NCBI RefSeq assembly: GCF_039962115.1
Contig: NZ_JAMPKJ010000026.1
Span: 1 to 64,000 of the forward strand
From: Funiculus sociatus GB2-C1
GTDB lineage: Bacteria; Cyanobacteriota; Cyanobacteriia; Cyanobacteriales; FACHB-T130
Direction of reading: 5' to 3'
Length of the DNA stretch: 64,000 nucleotides
Under the pieces are notes generated by a model. The model worked only from the letters and a program-made list of their open reading frames with translations. It was not told the DNA's origin and searched no databases. A program made the position numbers and the translations under genes. How positions within the stretch are numbered: the first letter of the stretch is position 1; each line of letters starts with the position of its first letter. Positions 26,243 to 36,100 of this stretch are shown here, in pieces.

Positions 26243-29200
26243 CTAATTTCTCACTTCCGAAACAGCTTTTACCTGAATCGGTAAGGATATCTGAGGATAA
26301 GCTTTTTGAATTTTCAGCATTATCTGAATTGCTGTGGCTTTGTCGCCAATTGCCATCGTCACAGATTGTCGGGTGAGAATTTCAGCTATAATTCGTGCAG
26401 CTTCCTCGCTTTTTTGGGCTTCGGTATCTAGAAAAGCAAATATTCTTTGTTTAGCAACTCTTCCGCGATTGACACCGGACAAAACGCTGATCAAGTATGG
26501 CGTTAGTTCTCGCAAACGTTGGGAATTATTTACAGCATGGTTTTCTAGATAGTTAGTAGCAAAGGTCTGCATATCCGTTGAGGGATGTTCGCTGAATTTG
26601 AGTAGGTATTCTTGTCCATCGATTTCTTTGAAGTTGCGAGTTACTAAATCGCGCCCAAAAGAACGAACATCTTCGCGAATGCTGTCACAGACGCTAACCA
26701 TTACTTCTGGTGTCCAATCTTCATTGGTGAAATCTGTGCTAAAAATTCTAGATGCAAATTCTCGCGAATCATCCCACTTTGACTCTAGTAGTCGCACTGC
26801 TGATAACAATTCTTGGGAGTTGGTGCGGATGCGATTTAAGGTTTTTAAAAACATTTCTCTTGCTGCTTCACGCACTGATAAAATTTCGTGATTTGCCAGC
26901 TTGACAATCTCACTTGTCTCGAAGTCGGGGAGAAAGCGATCGCTATTTTCTTGCAACACCAAACCCCCCAATTCCTGGGCGACTGATGATTTAGCGCGAA
27001 GAAGCTGCATCGTGCGCTCTTTACTAATATTAGACATCCAGCCGGGGATATCTTCTATCAATAAACCCGATAAATATTTGTGAACGCCTTCGTGTCTTTC
27101 TGGGGTAATTAAGACATCAATCAAGTCAGCCGCTAACTCGGCGCTAAAATTGAGTTGATTGGCTGCCAAACGTCGAATCACCGGACGAATTGCGTTACGA
27201 ATATCAGCGACAGCATTAATTGCCATTGCGACGATGAGGATGCGATCGCTTAAGAGTCTCTCATCAGGTAGTTGTCCAAAAATCCTCAGCCCAATACCCC
27301 GCACCGACTCATAAGGAGAGGAAAGAAGTAATTCAATTAAATCTGGCGGTAGATCAACAGCACGAATATCATGATTTAATAGAATTCTTGCGCCTAATTC
27401 TTGAATTTCTGGCATCGGGTGATTAAGTAAATCAAGGATTACACCAAACCCCAAATTACGCAGTTGCGGCGCAAAACAGAGCAACAAAGTTTCACTAATT
27501 TCTCTTGACCTATCTGTTTGCGTAGGTTCTAGTACCAACACAGCAGCAATGATTCTTCCGATGAGAATCCTGGCGGTTGTATCGCTTAAAATTGATGAAC
27601 TTAGTAACCTTCGCGCAAAAGCACGGGTATCAGCTTGTTGACTGGTCACTAAACCCGCGATAAAGTCGCTGGATTCAAAAAAGAATTCTCGTTGCTGTTC
27701 GATCCAACCATAGGCTTGTATACGTGCTTCTTGAAATGCACAATTAGCAAGAGCCAGGACTAATTCGCTGTTGGGTTGGGCGGGGTTGTAGCGATCGCGT
27801 GCCAGTAAAAATCCGAATTCAGCAGTTATTTCGTAGGGTTTATTCAGGAATTTGATTAATGTGTCTGTGTCAAGGCGATCGCAAAATTCTTTGCAGACGC
27901 GCAACGCTTTAACTGCAAAATGATGCACCAGACGACAATCACTTTCTATTAGTAACTGTACAAGTGCTGCTGGGTTTTGTTGCCAAAGTTCGGGAAAAGC
28001 TTCTTCTCTTACTTGCGGTTCTGGATCTCCCGGTTTGTAACCGTCTCGGCAACGCCACGCTTTATGATGGGAGGTATAGCGGGGACTGTTTTCGTAGAGA
28101 ATATGATTAAAAATTAGGTAGCCTGCATAAGTATCCCACCCTCTAGTAAAGCTTTCGTAGGAACGGCGTTGTTGGTTCCATCTACTGAAAGTTGACTGCT
28201 TGGTTGGTTGATCGTCATCATCCGAATACTGTAGGAGAATATTGACTGCAAGATTGATATAATTAGAATCGCTTTCTTCACCCAAAGTTTTAAGAGTTCG
28301 CCAAACTCGCCGCCGCAAATATTCGCGAGTTTGTTGGCTGTAAGCTTTATTCGACTGCGGACTCTTGAGTTCTTCGGTGTGACGTTTCCCGGTACTATAA
28401 TATTCGCGCTTCACCGAGTCCCATTGCCAATCCGTTCGCTGATTATTAAACGTCCCCGGTTCTTTCTCAAAGGCATAAGCAAGAATGCCAAAAACTTCTG
28501 CATCATGGCGATATTCAGCCATTTTGAAAATATGGCGAATTCGCTGGAAGTAGTTAGATTTAAAAGGTGTTTCGCATAAAATATTGAGTAGTGCTGGACG
28601 CACGTATTGGTTATTGATTTGATAAATAGTATCGAGGACAGAAAAACGCCTGTAATCGCTACTATTTAAATAATCGCGAAGTGCAGTTGTAAATGCTTCT
28701 GATGTTCCCGTTCGGGCTAAATCGCGCAATTCCGAGGGCAGTTGTTCTATCTTCTCAGAATGCATCTGCCCTTGTGTCTGTTCATCTGATAACTTAAATA
28801 GGGCTTCCCAGGCGATGCGGCGGACGAATTCAGCAACAGATTTATGCTGGGAAAGTTCTCTGACGAAGGGAATTGCATTCTCATCTCCGCACCAACCCAA
28901 TGCCCAAGCGATGCAGTAATTTCTCAAAGCTTCGCCAGTTCTAATGAGTTGAATTAACAACGGTGTGGCTTCTCTAATTTTAAGTTCTCCAGCCCGCCAA
29001 ATTGCCCGTTCCAGAGGCCATTTTCTATTGTCCCGGTTTGCCAAACGGTTGAGGATGGCTTGGTGGCGTGGGTCGCTGGTGACTGGTATATTACTTGCAG
29101 TTTGGACTGGTGCGGGTGCAGCCGCCTCGCTAACCGTCCCGGCGGTGACATCCCGATAGCCCTTCTGAATTTGGGAGTCAACCAGCTTATCGAACAGTCG

Positions 29201-29383
29201 CTGCGCTGGAGCTAATGGCAAAGCCTGAACCGTCTTTGTACCTTCCTTCAGAGTTGCGCCCCGCCTTCCATAGCGGAAATTGACTAAATAACGGTTTTCA
29301 CCAGTTTGACAGAGATCGACTTCGTAGACTTTATCGGAACTCCCGGCTTGATAGATCAGCGTAGTCCTTTTGATTAGTTCCAT
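26243..29383 (-). CDS. WGR plus HEAT/ARM-repeat protein (retron accessory)
   Basis: 1046 residues. The N-terminus is a WGR domain (about 8-80: DKVYEVDLCQTGENRYLVNF then RYGRRG). The rest is almost entirely helical repeats of the HEAT/ARM type, e.g. RAGELKIREATPLLIQLIRT, EIQELGARILLNHDI and SVREAAREMFLKTL. No enzymatic motif is seen. WGR domains in PARP-type and MolR proteins bind broken DNA or sense nucleic acid; a large HEAT solenoid could hold the SWIM protein, the RT or msDNA. Published type XIII retrons contain an ARM-repeat protein, which I believe corresponds to this one. A LexA-like box lies 27 bp upstream of the ATG. Confidence 0.85.
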   Translation of the reverse strand: MELIKRTTLIYQAGSSDKVYEVDLCQTGENRYLVNFRYGRRGATLKEGTKTVQALPLAPAQRLFDKLVDSQIQKGYRDVTAGTVSEAAAPAPVQTASNIPVTSDPRHQAILNRLANRDNRKWPLERAIWRAGELKIREATPLLIQLIRTGEALRNYCIAWALGWCGDENAIPFVRELSQHKSVAEFVRRIAWEALFKLSDEQTQGQMHSEKIEQLPSELRDLARTGTSEAFTTALRDYLNSSDYRRFSVLDTIYQINNQYVRPALLNILCETPFKSNYFQRIRHIFKMAEYRHDAEVFGILAYAFEKEPGTFNNQRTDWQWDSVKREYYSTGKRHTEELKSPQSNKAYSQQTREYLRRRVWRTLKTLGEESDSNYINLAVNILLQYSDDDDQPTKQSTFSRWNQQRRSYESFTRGWDTYAGYLIFNHILYENSPRYTSHHKAWRCRDGYKPGDPEPQVREEAFPELWQQNPAALVQLLIESDCRLVHHFAVKALRVCKEFCDRLDTDTLIKFLNKPYEITAEFGFLLARDRYNPAQPNSELVLALANCAFQEARIQAYGWIEQQREFFFESSDFIAGLVTSQQADTRAFARRLLSSSILSDTTARILIGRIIAAVLVLEPTQTDRSREISETLLLCFAPQLRNLGFGVILDLLNHPMPEIQELGARILLNHDIRAVDLPPDLIELLLSSPYESVRGIGLRIFGQLPDERLLSDRILIVAMAINAVADIRNAIRPVIRRLAANQLNFSAELAADLIDVLITPERHEGVHKYLSGLLIEDIPGWMSNISKERTMQLLRAKSSVAQELGGLVLQENSDRFLPDFETSEIVKLANHEILSVREAAREMFLKTLNRIRTNSQELLSAVRLLESKWDDSREFASRIFSTDFTNEDWTPEVMVSVCDSIREDVRSFGRDLVTRNFKEIDGQEYLLKFSEHPSTDMQTFATNYLENHAVNNSQRLRELTPYLISVLSGVNRGRVAKQRIFAFLDTEAQKSEEAARIIAEILTRQSVTMAIGDKATAIQIMLKIQKAYPQISLPIQVKAVSEVRN

Positions 29384-29409
29384 ACGATCTCAACTCTTGG
29401 GATCTAAAT

Positions 29410-29423
29410 AGTATAAATGTACT
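29410..29423. promoter_or_regulatory. LexA-box-like palindrome upstream of the HEAT gene
   Basis: agtataaatgtact matches the consensus RGTACNNNDGTWCB at 13 of 14 positions (T for C at position 5). It lies 27-40 bp upstream of the ATG on the minus strand in an AT-rich promoter region (tatataat at 29424-29431). Confidence 0.5.
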
Positions 29424-29636
29424 ATATAATAGCTGACTTACCAGCAAAGGATCAAATTAAACCTCAAGCGGTACCGAGGGTAAGGAATTTTGCCCCAAAG
29501 TAGCTTGATGCAGTAGAAATGCCTGATATCAAATTCGTAAAATTGCCCATAGTAATCTACCAGACATGATATAAATTTTTTTTCTTTTTAGTCTTGCCTG
29601 CGAATTATTTTATCAACACATTTAAAACACCTTAAT

Positions 29637-30941
29637 TTAACAGCTTATATCCTTAATTAACTGCACCGGAATTTCAATTATAAACTCTGCCCCCTGCCCA
29701 GGCAAAGAATTACAACGCAGTTCCCCTTTATGCTTTTCCACTACAATCTCATAACTCGTCACTAATCCTAAACCGCTCCCTTGACCTACAGGCTTAGTTG
29801 TAAAAAAAGGATTAAATAAGCGCGATCGCACTTTCTCATCAATGCCAATACCATTATCTTTAATTTGAATACTTACAGTCTTATAGGCAGTTAACTCGGT
29901 CTTAATCCAAATCGTCGGAATTGATGATTCAGTGATACCTTTTTCCAGCCCAGATTCTATAGCATCAATAGCATTATTCAACAAATTAAAAAAGACTTGA
30001 TTAAGCTGACTAGCATAACAAGTAACCAAGGGTAAATTTCCATATTGTTTGATAACTTTAATCTCTGGGCATTTTCTTTCTTTCCTGAGTCGATGCTGCA
30101 ACAATAATAAAGTGCTATCAAGCCCCTCATGGATATCTACAGCTTTAATATCTGATTCATTCAGGCGCGAGAAAATGCGTAAGGCAAGAATCATTGTAGA
30201 GATACGCTCCGCCCCCGTCTGCATTGAACCCATAATTTTTTTGATATCTAAACTTAAAAAATCTAAATCAATCTCCTGAATTGCTTCTTGAATGGGAATA
30301 CTGGGGTTAGGATATTCTTGCTGATATAAATTAATCAAATTTAGTAAGTCTTGGATATATTCGCTTGCAGGCTCAAGATTACTAGAAACAAAGCCAATAG
30401 AGTTATTTATTTCATGAGCCATCCCTGCGGCTAACTGACCTAAACCCAGCATTTTTTCTTTTTGAACCAATTGTGCTTGAGCTTTTTTAAGCTCGGTTAA
30501 TGTTTTTTGAAGCTGAGTATTTTGCGCTTGCAGCTCATTTTGAAGATTTTTAATTGTTAGTTGATTTTGAATTCTAGCTAACACTTCTTCAATTTTAAAA
30601 GGTTTGGTAATATAGTCTACACCTCCAACTTTAAAAGCTTTAACTTTATCCATTACATCATCCAAAGCACTTAAGAAAATCACGGGTACAGAGCTGGTTT
30701 GAGAATCCTTCTTCAGAAGTTCGCATACCTCATAACCGCTCATTTTTGGCATATTAACATCCAGCAAAATTAAATCAGGAGGAACGGTTTTCACTGCGGT
30801 TAATGCCATCTGCCCATTGGTAGATTTCCGAACGTTATACCCCTCGTCTAACAACAGAGAAGATAAAAAGCGAAGGTTGTCCGGTGTATCGTCAACTATC
30901 AGAATGTCTGCTTTGAAGATAGTATCCGGTTTGTAATTCAT
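29637..30941 (-). CDS. Response regulator-histidine kinase hybrid
   Basis: 434 residues. An N-terminal receiver domain (about 12-128) has ILIVDDTPDN, the phospho-acceptor in LILLDVNMPK and the lysine in DYITKPF. A coiled coil (130-170) leads to the kinase: the H box GMAHEINNSIGFVSSN, then NAIDAI in the N box, DNGIGID and GSGLGLVTSYEI. The receiver would control the kinase in the same chain, a common cyanobacterial design. The protein is soluble. The partner may be the REC-GGDEF-EAL protein encoded next upstream. Confidence 0.92.
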   Translation of the reverse strand: MNYKPDTIFKADILIVDDTPDNLRFLSSLLLDEGYNVRKSTNGQMALTAVKTVPPDLILLDVNMPKMSGYEVCELLKKDSQTSSVPVIFLSALDDVMDKVKAFKVGGVDYITKPFKIEEVLARIQNQLTIKNLQNELQAQNTQLQKTLTELKKAQAQLVQKEKMLGLGQLAAGMAHEINNSIGFVSSNLEPASEYIQDLLNLINLYQQEYPNPSIPIQEAIQEIDLDFLSLDIKKIMGSMQTGAERISTMILALRIFSRLNESDIKAVDIHEGLDSTLLLLQHRLRKERKCPEIKVIKQYGNLPLVTCYASQLNQVFFNLLNNAIDAIESGLEKGITESSIPTIWIKTELTAYKTVSIQIKDNGIGIDEKVRSRLFNPFFTTKPVGQGSGLGLVTSYEIVVEKHKGELRCNSLPGQGAEFIIEIPVQLIKDISC

Positions 30942-31208
30942 TGTAGTTTTATGTCGAGTTTAATAAAAGTTTTGTCAAATATTATTCGCTAATAATTTTA
31001 ATTATATATTCTCAATATCTATTTATGGGATTCTCTCTTTTCTCTTTGCGGAGTGTTCTTTATGCCTGTAGTATTTCGTTTTTAAAAATGGCTTTCAAAA
31101 ATTAGATAGGATTAGTATAGGAGTTCTTTATAATTTTTAACTACATTGAAAGACTATAAATAATTAACAATTTAACTACCTTAGCATTAACTCAATTTTA
31201 CTCATGTT

Positions 31209-33044
31209 TTACCACTGAGTAGCCGATTCAATTAAATTTGTTGCGTTTTTGCCATCTAAAGGTTTAGAAAACAGATATCCCTGACCAAAATCGCAGTTTA
31301 AAACTCTCAGTTGCTCTAATTGTTGCGCTGTTTCGATGCCTTCGGCGGTTACACTCATTTTTAGAGCCTGCGCAATATTCATAATTGCTGAAATAAGCCC
31401 TAAATTGTCTGATTTTCCATCTAAAGAACTAATGAAAGAGCGGTCAATTTTAATATTATCAATAGGGAAATTATGTAAATAACTTAAGGAAGAATAACCT
31501 GTGCCAAAATCATCAATACACAACTGAATTTGGCGTTCTTGAAGTTGCTGAAGAATTACTTTGATAGGTTGAGAATTCTTCATGATGACACTTTCGGTAA
31601 TTTCTAACTTTAAACTTTGGGGATTAAGCTGCGTTTCTGCCAGAATTTTATCAATTTGCTCAATCAAATCTGGCTGGGCAAATTGCCGCGCTGAAAGATT
31701 GACACTCATGGTGAGGGGATAATCAGTGAGCCTTTGGTGATTCCATTGCTGAAGCTGATAGCAAGCTTCTCGTAAAACCCAGTTACCAATAGGGTTAATC
31801 AAACCTGTTTCTTCTGCTATAGGAATAAACAAGATTGGAGAAATTAACCCTTGTTGAGGATGCTTCCAGCGTACCAGTGCCTCAAACCCAACAATTTTGC
31901 CTGTGGTGAGGGCAACAATTGGCTGATAGTGGACGATAAATTCTTGTTGATTGACAGCTCTACGCAGGTCGTTTTCTAGTTGTAAAACTTGAATAGCAGC
32001 ATTGTGCATCTCCGCGTCAAAAATTTGGTATTGACCTTTTCCTAACGTCTTGGCACGATACATAGCGGTGTCCGCATCCCGCAATAAATATTCTGACTGC
32101 TCGTAATTAAGATTACTTAGAGTAATACCAATACTGGCATTGATAAAAACTTCTTGTCTTTTTAACGGGAATGGAAGAGAGAGGGCTTTAAGTATTTGGT
32201 CTGCTACCAAAGTTACACTGTTAATATTTTCAATTTCTGTTAAGAGAATTGCAAATTCATCACCACTCAATCTAGCCAGAGTATCAGTTTGGTTTAGAGA
32301 TGCTTCTAAACGACGAGCAAGGGCGACCAACAGTTCATCGCCCACGAAATGACCGAGGGAATCATTGACAACTTTAAAGCGATCGCAATCGAGAAACAAC
32401 ACCGCAAACCGATAATCTGGATGTTGCTTGGCATGTTTAAGCGCTTGTTCTAAGCGCTCCATGAATAAAAATCGATTGGGCAAACCCGTCAGAGCGTCAT
32501 AGAGAGCCATTTTCAGCAGTTGCTCTTGCAGAAGCATCCGTTCAGAGATTTCTCGCTTCAGTTCCTGATTAGCTAGTTCTAACTGATGAGTACGCTCTTT
32601 AACTCGCTCTTCAAGTTGGGCATTAATTTGTTGGTTTTGGATTTTTGCTGCTTTCAGAGTTAGTTGGTTCTGAACGCGGGTTAAAACTTCTTCAAGTTGA
32701 AACGGCTTAGTGATATAGTCTGCGCCACCGACACCAAAGGCTTTTACTTTGTCAAAAGCATCACTCAGAGCGCTCAGAAAAATTACGGGGATTTCCGCAG
32801 TTTTCGGATCTGCCTTTAGATGTTTACAGACTTGATAGCCATCCATGCTGGGCATCATAATATCGAGCAAAATTAAATCTGGCACAACACTTTGCACAGC
32901 CGTCAGCGCCATTTGCCCATTCAACGCCTTGCGAATGTTATACCCCTCTTTGGTCAGCATCTTCGAGAGCAAGCGCAAGTTTTCTGGTGTGTCATCAACG
33001 ATAAGGATGTCTTCTTTAGTCATGCCCATCCCAAGAGAATTCAT
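31209..33044 (-). CDS. REC-GGDEF-EAL cyclic di-GMP protein
   Basis: 611 residues. The receiver domain (about 11-128) has ILIVDDTPEN, LILLDIMMPS and DYITKPFQ. A coiled coil (135-175) leads to a GGDEF domain whose signature reads RLSGDEFAIL, so the first glycine is serine; such versions are often still active or GTP-binding. The EAL domain has GFEALVRWKHPQ and LCIDDFGTGYSSLSYL, so the metal-binding residues for phosphodiesterase activity are present. It should make or break cyclic di-GMP under control of a kinase, perhaps one of its neighbours. The ATG at 33044 is used, but internal ATGs at codons 6 and 8 are possible. Confidence 0.92.
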   Translation of the reverse strand: MNSLGMGMTKEDILIVDDTPENLRLLSKMLTKEGYNIRKALNGQMALTAVQSVVPDLILLDIMMPSMDGYQVCKHLKADPKTAEIPVIFLSALSDAFDKVKAFGVGGADYITKPFQLEEVLTRVQNQLTLKAAKIQNQQINAQLEERVKERTHQLELANQELKREISERMLLQEQLLKMALYDALTGLPNRFLFMERLEQALKHAKQHPDYRFAVLFLDCDRFKVVNDSLGHFVGDELLVALARRLEASLNQTDTLARLSGDEFAILLTEIENINSVTLVADQILKALSLPFPLKRQEVFINASIGITLSNLNYEQSEYLLRDADTAMYRAKTLGKGQYQIFDAEMHNAAIQVLQLENDLRRAVNQQEFIVHYQPIVALTTGKIVGFEALVRWKHPQQGLISPILFIPIAEETGLINPIGNWVLREACYQLQQWNHQRLTDYPLTMSVNLSARQFAQPDLIEQIDKILAETQLNPQSLKLEITESVIMKNSQPIKVILQQLQERQIQLCIDDFGTGYSSLSYLHNFPIDNIKIDRSFISSLDGKSDNLGLISAIMNIAQALKMSVTAEGIETAQQLEQLRVLNCDFGQGYLFSKPLDGKNATNLIESATQW

Positions 33045-33113
33045 CTCAAGTTTATTCTCATCATTGGTATTGTTCTGTCCATTTATTTGACTTTTTATTA
33101 TATGCTGTAATGG

Positions 33114-36100
33114 CTAGCTTACACTTGATTGAGCTAATTTTATGATTTGCTCAAACTGAAAGTTTTCGGCTAAATCCGTCAAAGCAATAATGAGAGCCGA
33201 ATTGTCTGCCGGTATTTCCTTAATCAGCTCAAAAATCAGGAGATCGCTGCCTTGGGAAGCTGCATAATGTATTTGTTCTATCCACTGGGGGGGCATACCG
33301 GTAATCTGAATCCCTCTGCCGCAATTGGAAACCTTTTGTAAGTTTTGCTTTCTGCTTTCTATCTGGTGTGCTTCCTCTTGATAAAGATATCGCACCCCCA
33401 GATATTTGCTCATTTTGAAAAGAAGCTCCTCTTCTCGAAAGGGTTTACGCACGAAGTCGTCACATCCGGCAGACAAAATAATTTGTCGCTCCTCTTCAAA
33501 AGCGCTAGCAGTTAGGGCAATAATTACAGTTGCCTGACCATTCAATGAAGCTCTAATTGTTTTGGTAGCTTCATAACCGTTCATTAAGGGCATCCGCATA
33601 TCCATCCAAATTAAGTGTGGTTGCCAACTTTCCCAAATGGCTACAGCTTCTTGACCATCACAAGCTTCCCGCACCTGAAAGCCCACCGAACTAAGAAGCT
33701 CAACTAACAGGAGGCGATTTGTTAACCTATCCTCCACAACCAAAATGCGATAAATAGGTTGATTAGGGGCTAAACCGATAACTTTTTTAAAGATGGGTTG
33801 AGTTGTTTCAATCGGAGTTTCTTCAAGCAAACTCACTTGAATATCAAAAGTAAATTTGGCTCCCTTACCAGGAACACTGGTGACGGTAATTTCTCCCCCC
33901 ATCAGTTGTACAAACTTTTGGCTAATGGGTAAACCTAAACCTGTTCCTTGATTTGATTTCAATCCTGTTGCGGTTTGTCCGAAGGCTTCAAATAACTTAT
34001 CAAACTCCTCTGGGGCAATCCCGAAACCTGTATCTTCTACTTCAAAGTAGAGTTTCAGTTGTTTTATACCCTCGACTGCTGACACGCGCAAGGTGACGCT
34101 ACCTTCTTGAGTAAATTTGATGGCATTACTCAGCAGGTTGATTAAAACCTGACGTAGCTTGCTTTCGTCGGTTTTGACATATTGAGGAACTTGGGGAGCG
34201 CGATCGCATATTAACTGGATGCCTTTCGATGTAGCTTTGAGTTGTAGCATCCGTTCAATACTATCGAGCAGACGATACAAATCAAAGTTATTTTCCAGCA
34301 GGGTGACTCGTCCTGCTTCGATTTTTGACATTTCCAGAACACCGTTAATCAATTCCAGCAAATGTTCCCCACTACGACTGATAATGTCTAAATATTCCTG
34401 ATGCTCAGGGCATAGCGAGGTATCAAGACTCATCAGTTGAGTAAAGCCCAGGACGGCGTTGAGTGGCGTTCGTAGTTCGTGGCTCATATTTGCGAGAAAC
34501 TCGCTTTTAGCACGGTTGGCAGCATCCGCGGTTTCCTTAGCCTTTATCAGTTCAACCGACTGCTTTTGAGTTTGCGCTAATAATTCAGCTTGTTGGATGG
34601 CGACCCCCAACTGCGCCCCAATTTGAACTACCATTTTGATTTCTGCATCTTGCCATTGGCGGGGAGCGGAATTTTGGTAAATTGCCAGTAATCCCCAAAG
34701 TTGATTGCTACAGAAGATGGGGACAATGATGTATGCCCGTGCTTGAAATTGCTCTAAAAGTTGCAGATAACAATCGTCAAATCCAGCGGAGTAGATATCT
34801 GCGACACAGCGGTAACTTGTTTCTTGGCGATGAAAACCGCCTTGATTTTCTTGCAGATAAGTATCTTGTACTGGGTATGGTGAGCTATCTAAGGTTTTGA
34901 TAACACAATCACTTTGGTCAACTGCTACTTTTTTGAGATCGGGTTGATTAATTTGTTTCAAAAGTAGCAAATTCCAACCCTCTGCTACTGATTCGGATAC
35001 AAACTCTCCACTCCAGTCAGGATTGAAACGATAAACAGCGGCGCGATCGCCATTTAAGGCTTGCCGCAGTTCTTGGGTTGTGGCACTAAAAATCTGCTCA
35101 ATATCCAACGTTTGGCGCATCCGTTGAATTACGAAGGCGATCGCTTTTTCCCGTTCGGCACTCTCCCGCAGAGCTGCTTCTGCTTCCTGGTGTTCTGTAA
35201 TATTAGTCACCAAACCATCCCAGATAATACTGCCATCAGCTTGCCGTTCTGGGCGAGAACTTCCTTGCAGCCACTTCATTTGGCCGGAGACGAAAACTCG
35301 CCAGATGCAATCCCAAGGCTTCAAAGTTTCAGCTGAGGTAGCAATCGACCGATTTAGAAGAGCGATATCATCAGGATGAGTAAGCTTCCAAAATAGGGGG
35401 GCATCCTCAAGCAATTCCTCTGGCTCTAGCCCAAAGATTTCTCGGCAACCGCCGCTAACATAGAGAAACGCCCTTGAGCCATCCGGTTTGAGAATGAATT
35501 GATAAATCATCCCCGGTACGTTCTGTGCTAAATTCTGATACCGAGTATTGCTCCGTTGCAGTGCGGCTTGTGCTTCTAGATGTCCCTGACTAATGGCGAT
35601 AAACTCGGTTACTAATTGGAGCCAATTAATTTCTTCTTGACTCCAGATTGAGGAGGAACGAACGGCATCCAAACCCAGAAATCCTACAACTTTGCCAGAG
35701 TGGAGCGTGGGAACGGCAAGCCGAGATTTGATATCAACCCACTCGGCTTTTTCGGTAGCTTCAGGTGGGATGTCAGCCGGAATTTGGACAGTGTTGCCAC
35801 TCAAGATTTGGCTGTGAACCCAGCTATCATTCTCAACTGGCAATCTTTGAAATTTATCGATTAATGGCTCTATGCCAAAGCTGCACCACTCGTGGGTCAT
35901 TTTTAAGCAGCTGTGGTTGCTGTCGTATTGAAAAAGATAGGCGCGATCGCTACCCAGAACCTCACCGACTGTTTTCAAGGTGAAAGCGATCGCATTATCT
36001 AAGTTTTCGTCAATAAACCTATCTGGAAATTGGTGTAAATTGTAACTACGATCTAAATCCCGATTAGGGATGGAAATCATGAACATCCGAGAAATACGGC

